DNA from: Acidobacteriota bacterium
GTDB taxonomy: Bacteria > Acidobacteriota > Vicinamibacteria > Vicinamibacterales > 2-12-FULL-66-21
NCBI GenBank assembly: GCA_020200195.1
Contig: JAIVJE010000294.1
Coordinates: 1-15,985, forward strand
Length of the DNA: 15,985 nt
Direction of reading: 5' to 3'
Below the pieces are notes generated by a model. That model was not told the origin of the DNA. It was given only the letters and a program-made list of their open reading frames with translations, and searched no databases. This document shows positions 1 to 5,890 of this stretch, in pieces (within the stretch, counting starts at the first letter, position 1; each line of letters starts with the position of its first letter). Both the position numbers and the translations under genes were made by a program.

Positions 1-38
1 GCTAAGTACCGCATTCCATAATTACGGCGACGTATTTT
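1..38 (+). repeat. IS630 left terminal inverted repeat
   Basis: It pairs with 1251-1288 in inverted orientation, with most positions identical. The outer 4-7 bases and the block ATTACGGCGACGTATTTT are best conserved. It marks the left end of the insertion sequence. Confidence 0.8.
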
Positions 39-94
39 GAATTGCGCGCGGCCGGCCCAAGCGGCTATCCTCATCATGAGGAGGTGCTGCGCGG

Positions 95-1244
95 ATGCCA
101 CGACACAGCCCATTTCGTATCCAACTTACCCGCGAGGAACGGCGCGCGCTCGAGGCCAGAGCCCGCAAATATACGTCACCGTATCGAGACGTCATCAGGG
201 CCAAGCTGGTCCTCTTGGCGGCCGAGGGTCTGGCCAATGACGTCATTGCGGCGCGCTTGGATACTCCGCGGCAGATTATCAGCAAGTGGCGCCACCGGTT
301 CTTTGACGAACGCCTTGCCGGCCTCGATGAGGAGCCGCGAGGCGGGCGCCCAGCCCGCTTTTCCCCCCACCGTCGTCGTTGAGGTCAAGCGGATTGCTTG
401 CGAACGCCCGATGGACGCCGGCGTGCCCCTCGCGCGGTGGTCGTTGCCGGACCTGCGCCGTGAAGTCTTGACGCGCGGGATCGTCGCCACGGTCAGCGGC
501 ACGACGCTGTGGCGGTGGCTGGACGCGGACGCGATCCGGCCCTGGCGCCATCGCAGCTGGCTCTTCCCGCGCGATCCGCGGTTCGCGGAGCTGGCCGGTC
601 CCGTCTTGGATCTCTATGCCGGACGGTGGGACGGCCGCCCCTTGGGGCCGCGTGATTACGTGATCTCGGCCGACGAGAAGACCAGCATTCAAGCGCGCCA
701 GCGTCGCCATGCGCCGGCACCCGTCGCGGCCCAGCGCACGATGCGCATCGAGCACGAATATCATCGACGCGGGGCGTGGGCGTATCTCGCGGCCTGGGAT
801 GTCCACCACGCGCACCTTTTGGGGCGCTGTGAGGCGCGCAGCGGCATGGCGGCGTTTGATCGCCTCGTCGATCAGGTCATGACCCAAGAACCCTACCGGT
901 CCGCGCGCCGCGTGTTTTGGGTCATGGACAACGGCTCGGCGCACCGCGGCGCGAAAGGTGACGCTCGATTGCGTGATCGCTGGCCTACGCTGGTGCCCGT
1001 TCACACGCCGCGCCATGCCAGCTGGCTCAACCAGATCGAAATCTATTTCTCGATCGTGCAACGGAAGGTCCTGACCCCAAACGATTTCGCGAGCTTGGCC
1101 ACGCTGGAGCACTATTTGATCGCCTTTCAGCATCGCTATCAGGCCGCCGCGCAGCCCTTCCGCTGGACGTTCGCCCGCGTGGACTTGCAGCAACTCCTCA
1201 CCAAGCTCGCGACGGCGGCGGAGCCGGTACGGCCGGCCGCATGA
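95..1244 (+). CDS. IS630 family transposase (two frames, +1 shift)
   Basis: The transposase cuts and pastes the element. The first frame (95-382) starts at an ATG preceded by GAGGAGGTG (about 78-86) and holds the N-terminal helix-turn-helix, including the stretch ANDVIAARLDTPRQIISKWR. The second frame runs to 1244 and holds the DDE catalytic core: first Asp in ISADEKTSIQ, second in VMDNGSAHRG, and the final Glu in SWLNQIEIYFS. Family order GRP-RFSP then VVVEVKRIA is restored if the ribosome shifts +1 at 359-368 (TTTTCCCCCC), from the CCC codon at 365-367 onto the overlapping CCC. Without the shift, translation stops at 380-382. The joined protein of about 383 residues is a normal family length. 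IS630 relatives often use frameshifting, but a simple one-base indel in the C run would look the same. Confidence 0.8.
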
Positions 1245-1250
1245 CGTGGG

Positions 1251-1288
1251 AAAATACGTCACCGTAATTCAGAAATGCTGCACTAAGC
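1251..1288 (-). repeat. IS630 right terminal inverted repeat
   Basis: This is the inverted partner of 1-38. It lies 6 bases after the transposase stop and is followed directly by TA at 1289-1290, the expected IS630 target dinucleotide. Confidence 0.8.
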
Positions 1289-1290
1289 TA

Positions 1291-1635
1291 GGCCCATCGC
1301 ACATGCCGGTCCTGTCCGGACCCAGTCGCTCCTCGATAAGTAACAACAGTCGCGCAGTATTCATCTATTCTGTGTCCGGGGGGGACGGCTAACACCCCCG
1401 AGGCCGTCCTGATTGGTCGAAGCGACATCCGCTTGGTCTTCGTACATGTCAGGAACTGGTCGTCTCTCTATGAGTCCACGGCACGGACGAGTTGAACTGG
1501 TTCTTCAAACAGCAAAGCGTGAGAAAGCCGCAGCATCCATGATGGCGCGCGGTTCGGTCCGGATGCCGAATCAGTTGGTTGGCCGACCGAACGAGTTCGT
1601 CCACAATAGAGGGGCGATTCAGAGGAGGCGACGAA
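1291..1635. other. Intergenic, IS630 end to DUF433 gene
   Basis: I see no convincing gene here. A GC-rich inverted repeat occurs at 1383-1389 / 1403-1409 (GGACGGC / GCCGTCC), with C5 and G runs in and beside its loop and no T-run after it. From roughly 1550 the sequence becomes similar to 10702-10774 upstream of the second DUF433 copy (shared GGTTC, TTGGCCGA, GAGTTCGT, ACAAT-GAGG), so the left edge of the duplicated module lies near 1550. The promoter of the toxin-antitoxin pair is expected here, but I could not fix its -35 and -10. Confidence 0.5.
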
Positions 1636-1866
1636 ATGCCGCAGTTGACCCGTATCACTCGAGACCCCATTGTAATGGGCGGAAAGCCGTGCATCCGGGG
1701 CATGCGTGTCACGGTGGGCACGGTGGTCGGTCTCGTAGCCGCCGGTCGCACCCGGGACGAAATCCTCCGCGAGTATCCCTACCTGGAAGCTGAGGACATC
1801 GCAGAAGCCTTGACCTACGCCGCGTGGCGGGCAGAAGAAGTCGAAGTTCCGCTGCGCCAGCCGTGA
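1636..1866 (+). CDS. DUF433 family antitoxin, intact
   Basis: The 76-residue protein matches the DUF433 pattern throughout: ITRDPIVMGGKPCIRGMRV near the N-terminus, then GTVVGLVAAGRTRDEILREY and the YLEAEDIAEALTYAAW helix. DUF433 proteins are small helix-turn-helix-like proteins encoded just upstream of PIN-like DUF5615 toxins, and they are inferred to neutralise the toxin and repress the operon. The ATG at 1636 is chosen over upstream in-frame starts because GAGGAGG (1622-1628) lies 7 bases before it and the family motif begins 6 residues in. The stop TGA overlaps the toxin start in GTGA (1863-1866), so the pair is translationally coupled. A second, broken copy lies at 10775-11005. Confidence 0.85.
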   Translation: MPQLTRITRDPIVMGGKPCIRGMRVTVGTVVGLVAAGRTRDEILREYPYLEAEDIAEALTYAAWRAEEVEVPLRQP

Positions 1867-2246
1867 AGCTGCTCGTGGACATGAACCTGTCGCCAAGCTG
1901 GATCGACCGGCTGGCGCGCCACGGGTTCGAGGCCGTCCACTGGTCCACCATCGGTGCGGCGACCGCGCCGGACGTCGAGATCCTGGCGTGGGCACATCAG
2001 CACAGTGTCGTCCTCGTCACCAACGATTTGGACTTCTCGGCGATCCTCGCGGCCGGAGCCGTTGACGGGCCGAGCGTAGTTCAAATCCGAACTCAGGACC
2101 TGCTCTCGGATACCGTCGTCAGCATCGTCGCCCAGGCACTCGAAGCGCACCGCGAGGACATCGAGCGAGGTGCGCTGCTATCGATCGACGAGGCTGGGAT
2201 CCGCGTCAGAGTGCTGCCTCTCCGCCGACCGCACGATCTGCCGTAG
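1863..2246 (+). CDS. DUF5615 PIN-like toxin, intact
   Basis: The 127-residue protein begins KLLVDMNLSPSWIDRLARHG, the typical start of the DUF5615 (Mut7-C-like PIN fold) family. The early Asp in LLVDMN, the WAHQHSVVLVTNDLDFSAIL stretch with its acidic pair, and the PSVVQIRTQDLL segment are all present. PIN-fold proteins are metal-dependent RNases, so this is probably the toxin partner of the DUF433 protein just upstream. The GTG start at 1863 is used rather than the upstream ATG at 1824, because the fold begins there and the start overlaps the antitoxin stop by 4 bases. RNase activity is family inference; no targets can be read from the sequence. Confidence 0.82.
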   Translation: MKLLVDMNLSPSWIDRLARHGFEAVHWSTIGAATAPDVEILAWAHQHSVVLVTNDLDFSAILAAGAVDGPSVVQIRTQDLLSDTVVSIVAQALEAHREDIERGALLSIDEAGIRVRVLPLRRPHDLP

Positions 2247-2526
2247 CACCCATCGGCCGGATGTCACACGCCCCCTTTTCGCCTTCCCTGGTTGCTAGCG
2301 TCTGGACGCGAGAAGGGGGAACAGGGTAGGGGAACCGAAACGCGGGAGCACCGTTCCCCTGGCTGACACACAGTCCGCCCGCAAAGGGCACGGCGTGCTT
2401 GCCCTTGTGCAGGACAAACGAAGCTCGATGTTCTTGCCAGTCTGGGGCTTCGGGTCTGACGCCGGCGGCGCTCTGTGCCGCCCGAGTCGCAGTCGGTACC
2501 CGGGTCGCAACGAGACAGCGAGCGAA

Positions 2527-2605
2527 CTGGGGCGTGAGCGACCCCCACTTGGCTGCCCCCTTCTTCGCCCCACACTGTGTACCGAGGGGGTCGCTCACGC
2601 CCCAG
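2527..2605. repeat. 20-bp perfect inverted repeat, 39-nt loop
   Basis: The arms CTGGGGCGTGAGCGACCCCC (2527-2546) and its exact complement (2586-2605) enclose a 39-nt loop. The first two thirds of that loop (GCTGCCCCCTTCTTCGCCCC) is nearly identical in the second copy at 11734-11810. No T-run follows, so it does not look like a plain intrinsic terminator. Confidence 0.85.
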
Positions 2606-2878
2606 GTGCATGTCGCCGTCGTCCGGCAATACTGCGCTCCATCAGTCTCATCCTCGAGTGCGCCGCCGTGCCGAGCGCCCTATCCACGTCATTCGCTTCG
2701 ACTGTCAGCACCTGTGTCAGGTCCTTCCGGAAAACTGCGTTCATATAGGTGAACGCGCGAACCACTGAATCAGCGCCTGAGACGGTCACCTGGCCGCCAC
2801 CTCCTTCCTGTCTTCCAACCTGCGCGTCTCGTTCGTCCGGTAGGTCCTCGCGCTGAGCATAGCCGTCGCTACGAGGGC

Positions 2879-3010
2879 GGCCATCACGATGACGGATTGT
2901 CCGGCGGTCCTCGGCCCAGTCAAGCCACTCCGCTTTGCTCCGTCCCCTACGGGGCTGCGGGCTCGACAGGGCCTCGGCTACGCCGGACGCCTGGCAATTA
3001 CGTGATGGTC
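2879..3010 (+). ncRNA. Candidate structured RNA domain, copy 1
   Basis: The closing stem is GGCCATCACG (2879-2888) with CGTGATGGTC (3001-3010), nine Watson-Crick pairs and one G-U. Inside, ATTG 2896-2899 pairs with CAAT 2995-2998, and TCCGGCG 2900-2906 with CGCCGGA 2981-2987. A GGCCC/GGGCC stem and an apical CCCC-TAC-GGGG hairpin (about 2944-2954) follow. The same nesting is found in copy 2 with changed bases. The domain lies about 70 nt upstream of the small ORF and recombinase. I cannot name a known RNA family, and the claim rests on two aligned copies only. Confidence 0.4.
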
Positions 3011-3077
3011 GCAGGTCGAATCGCAAGCGCGCTCAGCCTGAGATTCAGAGATCGACACGCATAGGAGCGATGGCGTT

Positions 3078-3254
3078 ATGATGCGGTCTCGAGAGAAGCG
3101 CAATCGACGGCCTCGACGCGGAACACGGCGAAGCGGAACGTGCGATCACGACGACGAGTCCCTGCGGGTGCTCGTCCGTATCCTGGCTCGCGAGGCGGTA
3201 CGCGAATCGTTCAAGCGGGAAGTCTCGGCACGGAATGAAACATCGCTGAGGTGA
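3078..3254 (+). CDS. Small basic protein upstream of recombinase, copy 1
   Basis: The 58-codon ORF starts ATGATG and encodes a very basic N-terminal half (MMRSREKRNRRPRRGTRR) followed by an acidic turn and an amphipathic helix (DDESLRVLVRILAREAVRES). The module 2 copy (12265-12453) keeps both parts, with the best match over the first 8 residues and over D-E-LRVLVR-LAR-A-RE-F. This pattern of differences supports real coding. The stop is 7 bases before the recombinase GTG start, so the two are probably co-translated. The function is unknown; a DNA-binding accessory or directionality factor would be a guess from position and charge only. Confidence 0.6.
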   Translation: MMRSREKRNRRPRRGTRRSGTCDHDDESLRVLVRILAREAVRESFKREVSARNETSLR

Positions 3255-4808
3255 CGGTGCAGTGAAGGTCGCCATCTACGCCCGGTACTCTGCGGACAAC
3301 CAGCGCGATGCGTCGATAGCAGACGAACTGCGCGTCTGCCGGGAGTTCGCCGCGCGCCAGGGCTGGACGATCATCAACGAATTCACCGATCACGCTCTAT
3401 CAGGAGCGACACTCCTGCGCGCCGGTTTTCAGGCGCTGATGCGGGACGCGTTGAATCAACGATTTGACGTTGTGCTCGCGGAAGCGCTGGATCGATTCAG
3501 CCGGGACCAGGAGGACACCGCCGGACTCTTCAAGCGCCTCACTTTCGCCGGCGTGAACATCGTCACGCTTGCCGAGGGCGACATCACGCACCTGCACGTC
3601 GGGCTGAAGGGCACGATGAACGCGCTCTTCCTGAAGGACCTTGCCGATAAGACACGTCGGGGACTGCGCGGCCGCGTCGAGGTCGGGAAATCCGGAGGCG
3701 GTCTCTGCTACGGCTATAGGGTCACGCACGCGACGCGCGAAGGCGTGCCGGCGACAGGCGATCGCGAGATCGTTCCGAACGAAGCCGCAGTAGTCCGGCG
3801 AATCTTCCGCGACTATGCAGCCGGCGTGTCGCCCAAGGCGCTCGCGAGACAGCTGAACGCAGAACGTTGTCTAGGGCCGGGCCGCGCGCCGTGGAACCCC
3901 AGTACCATTCACGGGAATCCCGCACGGGGCACCGGGATCCTGAACAACGAGCTGTATGTCGGCCGCCTCGTATGGAATCGACTGCGATACGTGAAGGACC
4001 CGGACACAGGGAAACGGGTCTCACGGCCGAATCCGCCATCCGACTGGGTGATCACCGCCGTTCCCCAGCTGCGCATCATAGACGACGAGCAATGGGAGCA
4101 GGTGAGGGCGCGCCAAGCGGCAATGCGGCGCGTGACGTCGAAGGGCGATCCGCAACACTTCAACCGGGCACGGCGACCGAAGTACCTCTTCTCGGGCCTG
4201 ACGAAATGCGCCGAGTGCGGCGGCGGGTACGTCATGTATTGGCGGGACCGGCTGGCGTGCTTCAGCGCACGCTCCCGCGGTACTTGCACTAATCGCCTCA
4301 CCATCAGCCGCCAGGAGGTGGAAGAACGGGTTCTCGTCGCGCCGCGCGACAACCTGATGCGACGCGACCTTTTCGAGGAGTTCTACCGCGAGTACGTGCG
4401 CGAGCTGAATCGTCTGCGAATGGAGCACCGCGCGAGCCTGACGAACGGCCGTGCGGAGCTTGCCAGCGTCGTCCGCGAGATCCGGAAGCTCATTCAGGCT
4501 ATCAAGGACGGCGTCTCGGCATTGTCCATCAAGGACGAGCTCCTCTCGCTTGAAGCGAGGAAAGCAGAACTGCAGTCGCGCCTCGACGCGCCGGAGATGC
4601 CGGAGCTGCTGCACCCGCGAATGGCGGACGTCTATCGCGAGAAGGTCGGGGGCCTGTGCCGTGCGTGGAGAGCGAGGAGAGCCGCACGAGCGCCGTGGAG
4701 GCCATTCGCGCGCTGGTCGAGGCCATCGTGCTTGAACCGGATGGCGACCGCCTGAACATCACGCTGAAGGGCGACTTGGCCGGAATGCTGAGCGCGGCCA
4801 GAGACAGC

Positions 4809-4837
4809 AAGAGGTCGCCGGAAACGGGCGACCTCTT
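4809..4837. repeat. Hairpin next to att core, copy 1
   Basis: AAGAGGTCGCC (4809-4819) pairs perfectly with GGCGACCTCTT (4827-4837) across a 7-nt loop, and one more C-G pair can be added outside. The same hairpin sits at 13996-14022. In both copies it ends 14-15 bases before the shared 13-bp core. It lies in the codons for KRSPETGDL of the recombinase. Confidence 0.7.
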
Positions 4838-4851
4838 GGTCCAAATAAAGT

Positions 4852-4864
4852 TGGTTGCGGGGGC
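4852..4864 (+). repeat. Putative att core (tRNA-fMet 3' end remnant)
   Basis: TGGTTGCGGGGGC is identical to 14038-14050, where it is the complement of the CCA and 3' acceptor strand of tRNA-fMet. Upstream the two sites share the recombinase coding sequence. Downstream, similarity ends at once. That is the pattern expected for a direct-repeat attachment site left by tandem integration. Confidence 0.6.
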
Positions 4865-4985
4865 GTGCAACCAGCGGTACTTGCTGCTGTGGTCGGCCCC
4901 CGGATGAGTGTCGGCTCGCCGGCTGGCTCTTCACGATACAAGTCAAACCGCTATCCGCCGGCGATGAAGGGACCGTGCGCGCACG

Positions 4986-5882
4986 TCACCGACGCCCATC
5001 GCTGACCGTGCCGTTCAGCGATTGCAGAAAGGCCGCGAGCGCCTGTCTCTCCGCGGTGGTGAGTCGCAACGGCCGAAGCTCGGGGTCGAGTCCCGGGCTG
5101 AGGTTGGCACCGCGATTGTAATAGTCGATGACCTCGTCGAGGGTGACGAGGCTGCCGTCATGCATGTAGGGGGATGTCCGGGCGATTTCGCGAAGCGTGG
5201 GCGTTTTGAACGCGCCGCGGTCCTCGACTTTTCCCGTCACCGCCGACCGCCCCTCGTCGTGCAGCCGGCCGTCGCGCCACGCGACTCCCGTGTTGTGGAA
5301 ACGCTCGTCGGTGAAGTTCGGGCCGACATGGCAGGCGGTGCAGTTACCTTTGCCACGAAAAATCTGCAGGCCAGCCCGCTGCTCGGGCGAGAGTGCCAGG
5401 CGGTCGCCGTTGACGAAGCGATCGAAACGGGAGTTGCCAGACAGGATCGAACGCACGTAGCTTGCCAGGGCGCGTGAGATCTCCTCAGGCGACAGCCCGA
5501 CACGGGCGCTCACTTCCGGGAGCGTCATGTCCATCTCGTTGCGATCCTGGATCGGCTGCAGGACCTGCTCTTCGAGCGACGCGGCACGACCGTCCCAGAA
5601 GAAGGCGCGGCCGTAGCCGCGGTTGATGAGGGGAGGCGCACTGCGACGTCCAAGCCTTCTCGCCACACCGATTGCAACCGGATGGCCGTCCGAGAACGCA
5701 CGGTCCGGCTTGTGGCACGACGCGCAGGCGATCGAGCGGTCGCGCGACAGGCGACGGTCGTGGAACAGCCGCCGCCCCAGCTCGATCTTCTCGAACGTAA
5801 GGGGGTTCCCCTCCGGGACCGGCATGTACAGATCCAGTCCCAGAGGGACGGCAAGCAGGATCGCCAGTACGAACAGGGCCAT
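4986..5882 (-). CDS. Di-haem cytochrome c peroxidase (MauG/CcpA family)
   Basis: The 298-residue protein opens with one hydrophobic segment (residues 1-20), a signal peptide or membrane anchor, so it acts on the periplasmic side. Two CxxCH haem sites are visible: C53-A-S-C-H57 and C181-T-A-C-H185. TPTLREIARTSPYMHDGSL near residues 228-245 is the family's haem-pocket block; its Met240 is a likely axial ligand. Members reduce peroxide or oxidise protein or small-molecule partners using two haems. The ATG at 5880-5882 is chosen over far upstream in-frame starts because the signal segment begins there, 8 bases after the stop of the preceding gene, which suggests translational coupling. The substrate cannot be read from sequence. 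Confidence 0.88.
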   Translation of the reverse strand: MALFVLAILLAVPLGLDLYMPVPEGNPLTFEKIELGRRLFHDRRLSRDRSIACASCHKPDRAFSDGHPVAIGVARRLGRRSAPPLINRGYGRAFFWDGRAASLEEQVLQPIQDRNEMDMTLPEVSARVGLSPEEISRALASYVRSILSGNSRFDRFVNGDRLALSPEQRAGLQIFRGKGNCTACHVGPNFTDERFHNTGVAWRDGRLHDEGRSAVTGKVEDRGAFKTPTLREIARTSPYMHDGSLVTLDEVIDYYNRGANLSPGLDPELRPLRLTTAERQALAAFLQSLNGTVSDGRR

Positions 5883-5890
5883 TAGTCGTG

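Larger units (their letters stand above)
1..1288 (+). mobile_element. IS630-family insertion sequence, complete
   Basis: Both ends carry 38-bp imperfect inverted repeats (1-38 and 1251-1288). Each terminus reads GCT(A/T)AGT from the outside and shares an inner block ATTACGG(C/T)GACGTATTTT. The element encodes one DDE transposase in two overlapping frames. The base pair after the right end is TA (1289-1290), which matches the TA target duplication known for IS630/Tc1-mariner elements; the left TA would lie just outside the window. The 1.29-kb length is normal for the family. It sits upstream of the first recombinase module and has no sequence relation to it, so it is probably an independent insertion. 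Confidence 0.85.
2247..3077 (+). other. Structured non-coding spacer, module 1
   Basis: These 830 nt between toxin and small ORF have no conserved reading frame, but they align end to end with 11380-12264 of module 2. Shared stems in order are: GGGGAAC 2329-2335 / GTTCCCC 2353-2359; GGCGGC 2464-2469 / GCCGCC 2477-2482 with a 7-nt loop; a 20-bp stem 2527-2546 / 2586-2605; GCGTTCA 2737-2743 / TGAACGC 2750-2756 with a 6-nt loop; and a domain at 2879-3010 closed by a long-range stem. Loop lengths match or nearly match module 2 while the sequence has diverged. It could be a plus-strand structured RNA, a long leader for the recombinase operon, or recombination or packaging DNA. Confidence 0.5.
3262..4907 (+). 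pseudogene. Large serine recombinase, frameshifted C-terminus
   Basis: The N-terminal resolvase domain carries the catalytic Ser in AIYARYSADNQRDASIADEL and the DRFSRD arginine motif. A recombinase domain follows (including KDPDTGKRVSR-NPPSDW), then a zinc ribbon (KCAEC ... RGTC), then a Leu/Glu-rich coiled coil. It starts at GTG 3262, matching the copy 2 start. One base is missing between 4665 and 4666: the open frame ends at 4755 with an unrelated tail, while the expected continuation (VEAIRALVEAIVLEPDGD ... KRSPETGDL) lies in another frame up to 4907. Restored length is about 548 residues against 543 in copy 2. The catalytic part is intact, so a 497-residue protein may still be made. The last residues cross the 13-bp attachment-like core at 4852-4864. 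Confidence 0.85.

Noticed and set aside
42..382. Upstream part of the long open frame that contains the transposase core
   Set aside because: Before about position 360 this frame gives Arg/Ser/Pro-rich sequence unlike IS630 proteins, while the overlapping frame from 95 has the ribosome site and helix-turn-helix. It is open by chance.
1413..1793. 126-codon open frame ahead of and across the DUF433 gene
   Set aside because: No recognisable domain; its second half is the DUF433 gene in another frame, and module 2 has no counterpart.
2595..3026. Minus-strand open frame containing KAEWLDWAEDRRTI, with a similar stretch at 12026-12223
   Set aside because: The shared stretch is in the same frame in both copies, but starts, stops and the rest of the frames are not conserved, and the DNA there forms nested stems. 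I judged structure the better explanation, with some doubt.
2247..3077. CRISPR array or IS110-type bridge RNA locus
   Set aside because: No regularly spaced direct repeats are present, and the associated enzyme is a large serine recombinase, which is not known to use a guide RNA.
4865..4907. Possible degenerate remainder of a second tRNA after the left att core
   Set aside because: Only the 13-bp core matches the tRNA; beyond it the alignment to the T arm needs gaps and mismatches and no cloverleaf can be drawn.
4974..4985. Perfect 12-bp palindrome CGTGCGCGCACG right after the peroxidase stop
   Set aside because: It has no loop and no T-run, and occurs in GC-rich DNA where such palindromes are common, so it was not called a terminator.
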